Positions 7,954 to 15,194 of a DNA stretch of 32,548 nucleotides are shown piece by piece (the first letter of the stretch is position 1; each line of letters starts with the position of its first letter). Source of the DNA: a virus. The notes beneath the pieces are model-generated. The model did not search any database and was not told the DNA's origin. It worked only from the letters and a program-made list of their open reading frames with translations. The DNA lies in IMG/VR virus record IMGVR_UViG_3300049846_001203, positions 1 through 32,548 of that record, one strand, 5' to 3'. The position numbers and the translations under genes were made by a program.

Positions 7954-9240
7954 TCAGTACCAGGATTGCTCAATGGCCGCAGCCACCTGGCTGTTGATCA
8001 GGCGTTCAAGCTTTGTTTTATCGCATAGTAAATTTTTGTTATGCTCGACTCGCTCTTGGCACTGATACAATAATCGTTGGAACTTTAAATCACTGAGTGT
8101 AACCACAGATTTCAAACTGGCAACCATTTCGCAGGCTCGTTCTAACGGATTCAATACCAAATCATAGGACTCGTCTATGTAAGGATCAAAGGTTGCAAAG
8201 CCCATGTCGCGCATGTCCTGGAGATAACCAGGCGCTGCCATAATAAAAAATATCTGTTGCATCAGCATGGGCTTCCAGATCTTTTCGCTGGCAAATGTAG
8301 AGTCGGTGAAAAATAAGGTTTCGCTGACTACATTAATTGGATAATCTTGATAAAAGTCTTTGTTTAAGTCCAGTGCATAATTTGTGGAAAATACATCTGT
8401 GTCGGCAATCAGTGGCAGTTGACGATACAGTTGTTCAAAACTGGGCTGTAGATATTCCATGTGACCATTGGCTCTGTACTGCAACTGATTCCATTGATAA
8501 ACAATATCCCAGTCTTGTGGTTTCCAAGTTATTTCTTTTTCGTCAAAGTGTTTGGGCAAGCTAACTGCACCCTGATCAAGTATTTTAAAATATTCCAACA
8601 ATGTGGTCAACAGTATACGATGCGGATGTGGCCTGCGATTTAAGCACATAAAGCGTTTGGTATTGTTCCAAGCAGCTTGACCAGCAGTTACAGTTAATGC
8701 ACCGTGATCTCGCAGTAACCAGTTGGGGAAAAATCCATACCATGCAGTACGCATGTTTTCGCCTAGCCGAAGTTGTCTACACCATTCTCTATACTGACCA
8801 GTTACATTGTAGCTGCTGGAAACATAAAGCACACGATCTACTAGATCGTTTTCCTGTATCCACAGCCACAGATCATCAAATACTTCTGTGGTAAATCCTT
8901 CTTCACTGTAGTCCAGCAATATCAAACAATTAGGATCCTTCCATGCTAGTTGTCGTTGACTGTCTGACATAAACCAAGACTTGATCTTGGCTAATTTTTC
9001 TGTGTTCCATCCGCCGTGTAGGCCAATGGCCACAACATTTTGGCCAGATTGATATTTGTCAAAGGTCAAAAACTCTACAGGCTGCTTGATATATTTAAAA
9101 ACAGAAAAATCCAACTGAGCATGGCCAGTGAAATCCTGTTCACGGTCCTCAGATGTGTTGATATTCTGACAAAGATATCTGTTGGTAATATGCGGATCTG
9201 CTAGATTGTCAGCAACAACATCAGCATAAAAAGTAATCAT
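7954..9240 (-). CDS. Glycosyltransferase-like protein (paralogue 3)
   Basis: This 428-residue protein is the third member of the glycosyltransferase-like family here. It conserves FMCLNRRPHPHRILLTTL (cf. FLNYNRR...HR in the others), VVSETLFF then ASEKIWKPMLMQQIFFIMAAPGYL (split here), and a tail GFATFDPYIDESYD. In this copy the usual G-x-P-F after the SEK helix has become QQIFFI, so the loop differs and substrate use may too. The N-terminal 180 residues are specific to this copy. It follows a strong terminator at 9257-9303 and a TATAAGTA box, so it likely heads the glycan transcription unit that continues through 7909, 6414 and 5196. No membrane segments are seen. Confidence 0.66.
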   Translation of the reverse strand: MITFYADVVADNLADPHITNRYLCQNINTSEDREQDFTGHAQLDFSVFKYIKQPVEFLTFDKYQSGQNVVAIGLHGGWNTEKLAKIKSWFMSDSQRQLAWKDPNCLILLDYSEEGFTTEVFDDLWLWIQENDLVDRVLYVSSSYNVTGQYREWCRQLRLGENMRTAWYGFFPNWLLRDHGALTVTAGQAAWNNTKRFMCLNRRPHPHRILLTTLLEYFKILDQGAVSLPKHFDEKEITWKPQDWDIVYQWNQLQYRANGHMEYLQPSFEQLYRQLPLIADTDVFSTNYALDLNKDFYQDYPINVVSETLFFTDSTFASEKIWKPMLMQQIFFIMAAPGYLQDMRDMGFATFDPYIDESYDLVLNPLERACEMVASLKSVVTLSDLKFQRLLYQCQERVEHNKNLLCDKTKLERLINSQVAAAIEQSWY

Positions 9241-9244
9241 GCGA

Positions 9245-9252
9245 TACTTATA
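9245..9252 (-). promoter_or_regulatory. T4-late-like box TATAAGTA
   Basis: Minus-strand TATAAGTA (9252 to 9245), seven of eight bases of TATAAATA, just after the terminator of the endolysin operon and only five bases before the ATG at 9240. If used like a T4 late promoter the start would fall on the ATG, giving a leaderless message. Confidence 0.4.
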
Positions 9253-9256
9253 GTCA

Positions 9257-9303
9257 AAGAAAAACCCTAACGTGCCAGGATGATCAGTCCGCAGAGGTTA
9301 GGG
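9257..9303 (-). terminator. Intrinsic terminator after the endolysin operon
   Basis: On the minus strand a perfect 7-bp stem CCCTAAC (9303-9297) / GTTAGGG (9271-9265) is followed at once by TTTTTCTTT (9264-9256). The 25-nt loop holds a further GGA/TCC pairing around TGATCA. It lies 26 bp after the GH19 stop and ends the 13684-9330 transcription unit. Confidence 0.85.
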
Positions 9304-9329
9304 CCGTGTTGAAGTTATTTAAGCCAGAA

Positions 9330-9983
9330 TTATTCTTCTTTGTGACCTTCTTCTTCAAAAATGGATTCTAGTACTTCTACAATGTGTTCATAGTGTTTGG
9401 TTCTATCTTCTAGGCCAATTGTACCGCCATTGATTTTCTTGGTTACAGTTAATACATCGCCTTTGTCAGCCCAGTCATTTAGTTTGCGTGTGTTCCAGAA
9501 CCAGCCTGCGCTGAGTACTGCAACAGGATTCTTAGCAACAGAATCAGGATCAGCCAGCAAGTCCATGCCCAAGGCTTTACCGCAATTGCGATAGTTGTCT
9601 TTGCCTGTCAGCTGAATAATGCCACGGCCACGATACTTGTAACCCTCACCTGATGATTCTGCACCATTGCCCATGCGTCCACCATAGACCCGGTTGGCAA
9701 TCTTTTCTGGCTTGCGCTCATATGCCGCAGCAGACTCCATGGAAGGAAAATACTTTTTAAAAATACCACAAAGTCCCTTGGCACTATAGTTTAGGTTTTC
9801 TTCAGTGGTTGCAAAGTTGCCACTTTCATGTCCTGTTTGAGCCAAGAACATGGCCATTCTCTTAGGAGTGTTGATTTCAAAGTCCTCAAATGTTTCATTG
9901 AAGCCAGTGACAAATTTTTCCAAGTTTGCCTTTTTTGCATCGGGCAAACAGGCCTGTAAATGCTCAAGAGTTAATTTGATCAT
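9330..9983 (-). CDS. GH19 endolysin (chitinase/lysozyme family)
   Basis: This 217-residue protein is a glycoside hydrolase family 19 enzyme, the class used by many phages as endolysin to cut peptidoglycan glycan strands. It has the catalytic region AQTGHESGNFATTEENLNY, with E53 as the likely acid and E61/E62 nearby as base, and the substrate-groove block YRGRGIIQLTGKDNYRNCG. The length is that of a bare catalytic domain, with no binding domain. It has no signal peptide or anchor, so release across the inner membrane must rely on a holin; small membrane proteins at 13801-15181 are candidates. It is the last gene of a four-gene operon (gap of 1 base after the 450-residue protein) and is followed by a strong terminator. 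Confidence 0.92.
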   Translation of the reverse strand: MIKLTLEHLQACLPDAKKANLEKFVTGFNETFEDFEINTPKRMAMFLAQTGHESGNFATTEENLNYSAKGLCGIFKKYFPSMESAAAYERKPEKIANRVYGGRMGNGAESSGEGYKYRGRGIIQLTGKDNYRNCGKALGMDLLADPDSVAKNPVAVLSAGWFWNTRKLNDWADKGDVLTVTKKINGGTIGLEDRTKHYEHIVEVLESIFEEEGHKEE

Positions 9984-9984
9984 G

Positions 9985-11337
9985 TTAAATCCTTGTGATA
10001 TATCCAGAGGCTAGTTTCTTATAGCCCTCAGGTACTGCTTTAACTTTTTTGTCAATGCCGCACCAGTATTCGTTTTCAGCCAGTGATTCGTTGGCCTTGA
10101 TTGCGTCAGCAATCTTGTGTGCTTTCTTAATAGTAGATTTTTTTAGTGGAGGCTCGTCGCCTGTGCTTTTCATTGCCTGTGCCATGCCAATGGCATAGGG
10201 ATTTTTAGCAGCTTCGTTGGTACTCATTGTGGCCACTGTGGGCATACCAAACTTCTCAGGTTTAACTCCCCAGAAGAACATGCGATTTGGCAAGCGTCCA
10301 ATTTCTATTTCTTTATAGGTGCTTTGGTCTTGTTCCCAAGCTCTGCGCTTTGCAGTTTCTAGATCCTTGTCAGCGACTTCTTTGCCGTACATCATAAGGT
10401 ACATGATCAGCTTGGGATTTTCACCTTGGAGACCGGAAATAATTTTAATGACATCTTGTTCTGTGCCTGCTTCTTCGCTTCTAAATTGTTCAGCCTTTTT
10501 AACTTCGGCGTCAGTGATACCATACTCTGCAAACACAGGATGTGTTGCTGGATTGCCTTGGGCTTCTTCTACACCGCGTTCGCCAGGTACGCTACCACGG
10601 AAATTTTTCTGCTTGTCAATAAGGTCTCGTAGCTGTTTCATCAAGCGATCAAATGTCACAGGATTTTCCATGTACTTGAGGAATTCTTCTTGACGACCAG
10701 CTTTTAAGAATGCCTTGTACTTGCCTGCTAGGAAACGAGCTTCGGGGTATTCTAATGTAATGGGTTCACCTGCAATGTCAAAGGTTGCATCTTGTCCAGC
10801 GTCTACAGCTTTCATCACAGCCAACATGCTGTCATAGCCGGCATTGCCTGTTTTGCCTTCTGTTACTGCACCTTCGGGCATGTCTGCCATGGGTTCTGCT
10901 GCCTGTGCAGACAAATAGTTGACCACGGTTGACAAATAGTCTTCTGCTACAGTAATCTTAGACTGTACCCATTCTGGCAGATTATCTGTATCTTCCAACA
11001 TGTCATGTAAGCGACTAGCATTCAACATAATAGAACGCAGATCTGATTTGGCCATATCGCCTTCGCGATCATACTCGCCTACATCCTCAGGATTGATATC
11101 TTCTTTGACGCCAAATGCTTCCGGCGGATTTTCTTCAAGCATACGCTCAACTTGTTTAACCCAACCGCTGACATCGCTGGAGCCAATTTCCTCTACATCA
11201 CCAACCCAATCAGCAACATCTTCGGCTGCTGACAAAATTGATTGTGGACCATATTTGGCCAATAAATCTGTGCGGCCAACCATGATACGATGTATAATGG
11301 CGCCTAGTACTGGAGAATCATTGTCTGTCATTTTCAT
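9985..11337 (-). CDS. T4-like phage protein of unknown function, probable virion-associated
   Basis: This 450-residue acidic protein has no function I recognise, but two blocks are familiar from memory in T4-like marine phages: VLGAIIHRIMVGRTDLLAKYG with GDVEEIGSSDVSGWV (residues 10-60), and MAKSDLRSIMLNASRLHDML with NLPEWVQSKITVAEDYLSTV (95-138). The rest is helical and low in hydrophobic runs. Two linkers carry prohead-protease-like sites: VTE before G161, and SLAE before N422 (within ANESLAENEYWCG). The start overlaps the upstream stop (ATGA); a second Met is at codon 3. Position between the 496-residue protein and the endolysin suggests co-expression late in infection. Packaging in the virion is inference. 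Confidence 0.6.
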   Translation of the reverse strand: MKMTDNDSPVLGAIIHRIMVGRTDLLAKYGPQSILSAAEDVADWVGDVEEIGSSDVSGWVKQVERMLEENPPEAFGVKEDINPEDVGEYDREGDMAKSDLRSIMLNASRLHDMLEDTDNLPEWVQSKITVAEDYLSTVVNYLSAQAAEPMADMPEGAVTEGKTGNAGYDSMLAVMKAVDAGQDATFDIAGEPITLEYPEARFLAGKYKAFLKAGRQEEFLKYMENPVTFDRLMKQLRDLIDKQKNFRGSVPGERGVEEAQGNPATHPVFAEYGITDAEVKKAEQFRSEEAGTEQDVIKIISGLQGENPKLIMYLMMYGKEVADKDLETAKRRAWEQDQSTYKEIEIGRLPNRMFFWGVKPEKFGMPTVATMSTNEAAKNPYAIGMAQAMKSTGDEPPLKKSTIKKAHKIADAIKANESLAENEYWCGIDKKVKAVPEGYKKLASGYITRI

Positions 11338-12824
11338 TCACTCGCTTGTGCATAGGCTGCATTTATAATGCTACGAGCCCGAATTTTTGCTTGTTTAGTT
11401 ATTTCCAAAACCGGCGTCATGCCATTGGCAATTTGGTCAACTTCGGCTAGGCTTTCTTTTACTTCTTGTTCATTGATGTGACCAATGATCTTGGCAAAGC
11501 CTTCTTTTGTGTTCAGCATGTTTTGCATAAGTTCTTTGCTTTGTGGTTTAAGGCCATCAAATAGACCTAAAATTTTCTTGGCCAGCAAAGCATCAATTTT
11601 CTGTGTACTACCATCACCCAAACTCAATGCCATTGGTTTTTCATAGTCTGCGGCTTTTCTGATCTGCATGACGATGTTTTTATCAGCAGTGGCTTGGTCA
11701 GTGGCAGTAGCAGCATCTGGGTCCATGTCTTCGTCGTCGGCACGAGCTTCCATGGGCTGATGCAGGTCTAGCTCTGACTGTAATCGATCTGAAATCCAAT
11801 TAATTGGGTCACCGTCGCGTGCCTTGGCAACACCATAAGGCATTTCGTTGAAGTAGTATTCAAAAAGTTCATCATAAAAATCTGGAAAATCTGAAAGGTC
11901 ACCGCCTTCCTTAAAGGCCTTGACTGCTTCAGGATGTGCATCAAGAATAGCAGCAAGTTCTGAACTGTTGGCTTCTTTGATTTCAACACCGGCTTTTTTC
12001 AACGCCGCAATGGCTTCATCGTCTAGCTCTGCTGTGTCTAGTTCAAGTTGACCTTTGTTGTTAAACTTTGTTGCAGTAGTACTGCCTGTCTTGGCGAATT
12101 CTGTTTTGCCTGCGGTACCAGCTGCTGGTATAGTTCCAACAGTACCAATGTCTTCGCTGAATTGACTTTGACGCAAGGGCTGAGCTGCGGCAGCATGGCG
12201 CACATAATAAACTGAGCCGTTGCGTGTGATGTAGTGAGGTAAACGCTGACTGTCACCATTCATAAATTCTGTGCCCTGTACTGGAATACGAGTAACACGA
12301 TTTTCCATGTCGTATAGAATATAAGATTTGCCATCTTGACTGAGTCTTGCTTGATCATAAATCTTAACACTACTAGCACCTACTTGCTGGCGAGCACTCT
12401 GGCGAGCCGCATCGACTCGGGCTTGACGATCTACTTGTGCTTGAGCATTCCACTCTCTGCGCTGTGTTTCTCTTTCAAAATCACGCTGACGAACTCGTTC
12501 ACGATAGTTAGGACTAAAGATATCACTGAGTACTGATCCAACGCTGTGATTAAGTCCTGGATAGTGTGGATTAGCACCACCCTGTGCTTGTGCTGACCCT
12601 GCACCACCAAGAGCAATACCAGCAGCCATCGCAGCTGGAATAATCTTCTTGGCCACATGTTTTAAAACGCCTTTGGCGTCTTCGCTGAGTTGACCTTCCA
12701 CAATAACAATTGTGTCAACGGGGTCTTGGTAGCGTTTTACCTGTTCAAGAATAACGCTTTCATGCAGGCGACTGCTAATTTGCTTAACTACTCGGCCTTC
12801 ATGTATTAATTGAATTCGAATCAT
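11334..12824 (-). CDS. Unknown phage protein with internal signal-peptide-like segment
   Basis: This 496-residue protein is not recognised. It starts MIRIQLIHEGRV, where IHE before G10 resembles a T4 prohead-protease site; a second, LSE before D49, stands just ahead of a basic-hydrophobic segment (HVAKKIIPAAMAAGIALGG) ending SAQAQGG at about residues 56-83, which has the shape of a signal peptide with an AQA cleavage site. Residues 105-150 are Arg/Gln-rich and likely coiled. The C-terminal third is acidic and contains VKESLAEVDQ (455-464), echoing the ESLAE linker of the next protein. Both ends are coupled to neighbours by ATGA overlaps. It could be an injected or exported protein; this is speculation. 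Confidence 0.55.
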   Translation of the reverse strand: MIRIQLIHEGRVVKQISSRLHESVILEQVKRYQDPVDTIVIVEGQLSEDAKGVLKHVAKKIIPAAMAAGIALGGAGSAQAQGGANPHYPGLNHSVGSVLSDIFSPNYRERVRQRDFERETQRREWNAQAQVDRQARVDAARQSARQQVGASSVKIYDQARLSQDGKSYILYDMENRVTRIPVQGTEFMNGDSQRLPHYITRNGSVYYVRHAAAAQPLRQSQFSEDIGTVGTIPAAGTAGKTEFAKTGSTTATKFNNKGQLELDTAELDDEAIAALKKAGVEIKEANSSELAAILDAHPEAVKAFKEGGDLSDFPDFYDELFEYYFNEMPYGVAKARDGDPINWISDRLQSELDLHQPMEARADDEDMDPDAATATDQATADKNIVMQIRKAADYEKPMALSLGDGSTQKIDALLAKKILGLFDGLKPQSKELMQNMLNTKEGFAKIIGHINEQEVKESLAEVDQIANGMTPVLEITKQAKIRARSIINAAYAQASE

Positions 12825-13684
12825 GATTTCTTTTCCTGTTTTGAAAATTCTTTCTTGCTCTCTGGCTCATCGATATCGTGTACATCAAAGCCTAGTCGCT
12901 TAAATTGTTTAAGATAGGGTTGCTCCGTTTCGTCGCTGGCAAAAGTAATCACAGTCTGAGGCGGCCCTTGATTAAAATCACCGGGCTCTGCGTCATCAAG
13001 GTCACTGATTTCCAGACCCAATCTATACCAATCTGTAGTGTCACTTACATCAACCTTGGTTGTACCAGCCGGATAAGGAATTGGCTCACCAGGATCTCGT
13101 CCGTTTTCAGCAATGTAACGCTGTGTCCATTGTTCAGCAATGCCCAAGCATTCTCTTATGAAATTTGCATCTTCGTCGGTGATGCCTCTGCTGCCGCGTC
13201 CGCCACGGCTACGAATACGACCAAGTTCATTGTAGGCAGCAACGATAGTATTTAAGGTATTGGTTAATTGTTTGATATTATGGGCAGCACCACGAAAACT
13301 GCTGCCATGATTGCTTTCTAGATCAGCTGCCAATGCCTGCGCTTCTCTGCGAGCTTTGTCTCTTAGTCCAGCAAGACTGTAGCGGCCTGCGCCGCCCAGT
13401 ACCAAAACTTCTGATGCATTCATTGGATCTTCACGATCCAAGCGATAGATTACATTGTCGCTGTTTAGAGTATGTGCTTCAGTAGTGGCCTGCTCATATA
13501 CTCCCTTACCAATATAGCTGGGTGCTGAATCTGCAGCCTGGCCAACTGCTCTACGAGCATTGCGTCTACGCTGTCTGCGTGTGCGCCCTGCAACAAATAA
13601 GGGGTAAGAAACGGACGCAATGTCTCCAGATGTAGTGGAGGTAGCGTCGGCTTCTTCAGTGGTAATAATCTGTCTAAATCGCAT
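12821..13684 (-). CDS. Unknown phage protein, first gene of endolysin operon
   Basis: This 287-residue protein has no recognised fold. It opens with MRFRQIITTEEAD, which matches the M-x-(L/F)-R-(D/E/Q)-I tag found on three other proteins of the window. A dense basic cluster (RTRRQRRRNARR, residues 34-45) suggests nucleic-acid contact, and GRIRSRGGRGSRG (about 154-166) is a second basic, glycine-rich patch. The rest is Ala/Glu-rich helix followed by an acidic C-terminus that ends in lysines. The gene lies just downstream of an AATAAATA box and a large inverted repeat and is coupled by ATGA to the next gene. A packaged DNA-binding protein is possible. Confidence 0.55.
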   Translation of the reverse strand: MRFRQIITTEEADATSTTSGDIASVSYPLFVAGRTRRQRRRNARRAVGQAADSAPSYIGKGVYEQATTEAHTLNSDNVIYRLDREDPMNASEVLVLGGAGRYSLAGLRDKARREAQALAADLESNHGSSFRGAAHNIKQLTNTLNTIVAAYNELGRIRSRGGRGSRGITDEDANFIRECLGIAEQWTQRYIAENGRDPGEPIPYPAGTTKVDVSDTTDWYRLGLEISDLDDAEPGDFNQGPPQTVITFASDETEQPYLKQFKRLGFDVHDIDEPESKKEFSKQEKKS

Positions 13685-13688
13685 CGAG

Positions 13689-13696
13689 TATTTATT
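13689..13696 (-). promoter_or_regulatory. T4-late-like box AATAAATA
   Basis: Minus-strand AATAAATA (13696 to 13689), seven of eight bases of TATAAATA, five bases before the ATG at 13684. This is the same spacing as TATAAGTA before 9240. Confidence 0.4.
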
Positions 13697-13703
13697 CTTT
13701 TGG

Positions 13704-13746
13704 TAACACTAACTGACTACTTTACTTATCATAATCGTTAGTGTTA
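13704..13746. repeat. Perfect 10-bp inverted repeat in the divergent regulatory gap
   Basis: TAACACTAAC at 13704-13713 and its exact reverse complement GTTAGTGTTA at 13737-13746, 23 bp apart, lie between the minus-strand endolysin operon and the plus-strand membrane-protein cluster. The arms are 33 bp apart centre to centre, about three helical turns, so a dimeric regulator could bind both on one DNA face. In RNA it could form a long-loop hairpin, but neither side has a T-run. Confidence 0.6.
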
Positions 13747-13764
13747 ATAAATGAAGCCAATGGT

Positions 13765-13772
13765 TTTAAATA
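13765..13772 (+). promoter_or_regulatory. T4-late-like box TTTAAATA for the plus-strand cluster
   Basis: TTTAAATA, seven of eight bases of the T4 late consensus. A start near 13778 would give a 22-nt leader with an ACAGGAG ribosome site (13786-13792) before the ATG at 13801. The spacing to both elements is sound. Confidence 0.5.
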
Positions 13773-13800
13773 TGTGTATATTATCAACAGGAGACCCAAG

Positions 13801-14082
13801 ATGGGAGAATTTCTAAAATTAGTAGCCGAAGTCGGCTTCCCAATTGCGGCTGCTATTGCCGCAGGCTATTTTGTATTTTTAACGCTGAAATTTATTCTAG
13901 CTGGTGTCACCAGTAGTGTTAATGGCATCAAGGGCATCATTGGAGCCTTGGACAACCGTGTTAAAACCATGAATCATGATGTGATTCGCATTGACACAGT
14001 GGTCAGCAATGCACTAGGACTCAAACCCGATGTAGACCGTATTGCAAGAGCAGACGGTAAAAATGACGCTCGTCGCGACTGA
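13801..14082 (+). CDS. Small membrane protein, holin-like
   Basis: This 93-residue protein has one long hydrophobic segment (about residues 12-41, GFPIAAAIAAGYFVFLTLKF) after a short N-terminus, then a charged, probably coiled, cytoplasmic tail with DNRVKTMNHDVIRID. The architecture is shared with the 117-residue protein at 14828-15181 and resembles BhlA/UviB-type holin-like proteins. I use the ATG at 13801, which has AGGAG nine bases upstream; the frame is open to 13741, but that start lacks a ribosome site. A role in lysis is inferred only from topology and a signal-less endolysin nearby. Confidence 0.68.
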   Translation: MGEFLKLVAEVGFPIAAAIAAGYFVFLTLKFILAGVTSSVNGIKGIIGALDNRVKTMNHDVIRIDTVVSNALGLKPDVDRIARADGKNDARRD

Positions 14083-14083
14083 T

Positions 14084-14236
14084 ATGAACACCAGTTTGCT
14101 CTTTGAAGCATTCATGGTTTTTTATTTTATTGAATGTGCTGTATTGATTTCGGTTGCTTACTGGTATTATCGAGAGCCCCGGGTCCTTGAAAAGAAAGTA
14201 TGGGATCCTTGGGGCGTTTGGAAAGAAATAAAATGA
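14084..14236 (+). CDS. Very small single-span membrane protein
   Basis: A 50-residue protein with one membrane span (about residues 5-23, including FEAFMVFYFIECAVLISVAY) and a short charged tail ending DPWGVWKEIK. The ATG at 14084 sits one base after the stop of the previous gene; an in-frame ATG at 14063 inside that gene would add seven residues. Neither has a strong ribosome site, so coupling by termination-reinitiation is likely. It overlaps the next gene by ATGA. No function recognised; it could be a lysis regulator or spanin-like part. Confidence 0.6.
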   Translation: MNTSLLFEAFMVFYFIECAVLISVAYWYYREPRVLEKKVWDPWGVWKEIK

Positions 14237-14397
14237 AAATATTTCAAGAAAGCAAATATGATAAGTGGTGGGACAGTTTGCCTAAACACACCCAGGAATA
14301 TCTGAAGTCACAGCCAATTTGGTATGACAGCGACTTATATAAAACTGCGTTCATTGCTTTTGCTTTTGGATTTTTAGTTGGAGCTCTGATTTTCTAA
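14233..14397 (+). CDS. Small C-terminally anchored membrane protein
   Basis: This 54-residue protein begins MKIFQESKYDKWWDSLPKH and ends in a hydrophobic span (AFIAFAFGFLVGALIF). The Trp-rich N-terminus with the WWDSLP motif followed by a tail anchor is, from memory, a recurrent small protein in T4-like marine phages. It overlaps the previous gene by ATGA and the next by one base (TAATG), showing a tightly coupled unit. Function unknown. Confidence 0.68.
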   Translation: MKIFQESKYDKWWDSLPKHTQEYLKSQPIWYDSDLYKTAFIAFAFGFLVGALIF

Positions 14398-14816
14398 TGT
14401 TATACGTTGACTACCATTGGGATTTAACACCTACAGCAATGATACCTGATGCTGAATTAAATACCGATCGACTGCATTGGAAAACCGGTGACTTTTGGAA
14501 AGTGGTAGATATTAACGAAAATCGCAAGGCCTTGGTAAAAGTTGATTCGCTTACAGCAATGATCACTGAACATGCCACTGAAATAAAAGAAAATAACAAT
14601 AAACTTTATCAGTTTGCTGTATACACACGCAGTGACGAGTTTGTTGAAGTAATTAATTGGCTCAGACGAAATAATATTCGTGCTGAAGTGCATTTAAATC
14701 GCACAAGATTCTGGATACCCTACGGTCCAGAATTATTAGAATTTTTATTAACCTGGGGATCTGTTTGTCCACGAGTTGACGATGAAACTGATCATGTGCT
14801 GGGTACCAAGGATTAA
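14397..14816 (+). CDS. Unknown soluble phage protein
   Basis: A 139-residue soluble protein starting MLYVDYHWDLTPTAMIPDAELN. Short blocks such as LHWKTGDFWKVVDINENRKALVKVD suggest a compact beta-rich first half, and FWIPYGPELLEFLLTWGSVCP a helical end. I recall similar proteins from T4-like phages, all unnamed. It is coupled to the gene before it by TAATG and lies 11 bp before the second holin-like gene. Confidence 0.6.
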   Translation: MLYVDYHWDLTPTAMIPDAELNTDRLHWKTGDFWKVVDINENRKALVKVDSLTAMITEHATEIKENNNKLYQFAVYTRSDEFVEVINWLRRNNIRAEVHLNRTRFWIPYGPELLEFLLTWGSVCPRVDDETDHVLGTKD

Positions 14817-14827
14817 GGAGCAATAAA

Positions 14828-15181
14828 ATGGATGTAGGCAATATCGCTGAAATGATTAACAAATACGGATTTCCTGTGATCGCCGCCGGCGGCATGGGTT
14901 ATTTGGTATACTATGTGTGGATTTGGGCTACCAAGGAAATCAAGCCCGTACTAGGAGAAGCCAACACTACCTTGATTGCTCTCATTGACCGTATTCGCAT
15001 GTTAGACAACGATCTTATTCGTTTACAACAAAAGGTCAACACTACACTACACCTACGCGGCAAGATCATTGAAAGTGAGCGTGTGCTAGAAGCCCAAAAA
15101 GTTGACAGCGAAGCTGAAGCCAAATTTAAAAAGGCAGTGGACAATGAAGATAAAAAGACCGCAGCCGCCGGCGAAAGTTAA
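14828..15181 (+). CDS. Small membrane protein, holin-like (paralogue of 13801-14082)
   Basis: This 117-residue protein has one N-terminal membrane span (about 12-36, GFPVIAAGGMGYLVYYVWIW) and a long coiled, charged tail (LIALIDRIRMLDNDLIRLQQKV). It matches the 93-residue protein in GFP at the start of the span and in the D-x-R-x(n)-M-x-(H/N)-D-(V/L)-I-R pattern after it, so the two are probably paralogues, as in holin/antiholin pairs. An AAGGAG (14814-14819) precedes the ATG at good distance. Assignment as holin is tentative. Confidence 0.68.
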   Translation: MDVGNIAEMINKYGFPVIAAGGMGYLVYYVWIWATKEIKPVLGEANTTLIALIDRIRMLDNDLIRLQQKVNTTLHLRGKIIESERVLEAQKVDSEAEAKFKKAVDNEDKKTAAAGES

Positions 15182-15194
15182 CTAACTATACTCA

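Noticed and set aside
13741-13800. Earlier start for the first holin-like gene
   Set aside because: The added residues precede the AGGAG at 13788-13792 and overlap the inverted repeat and late-like box, so the region is better read as regulatory.
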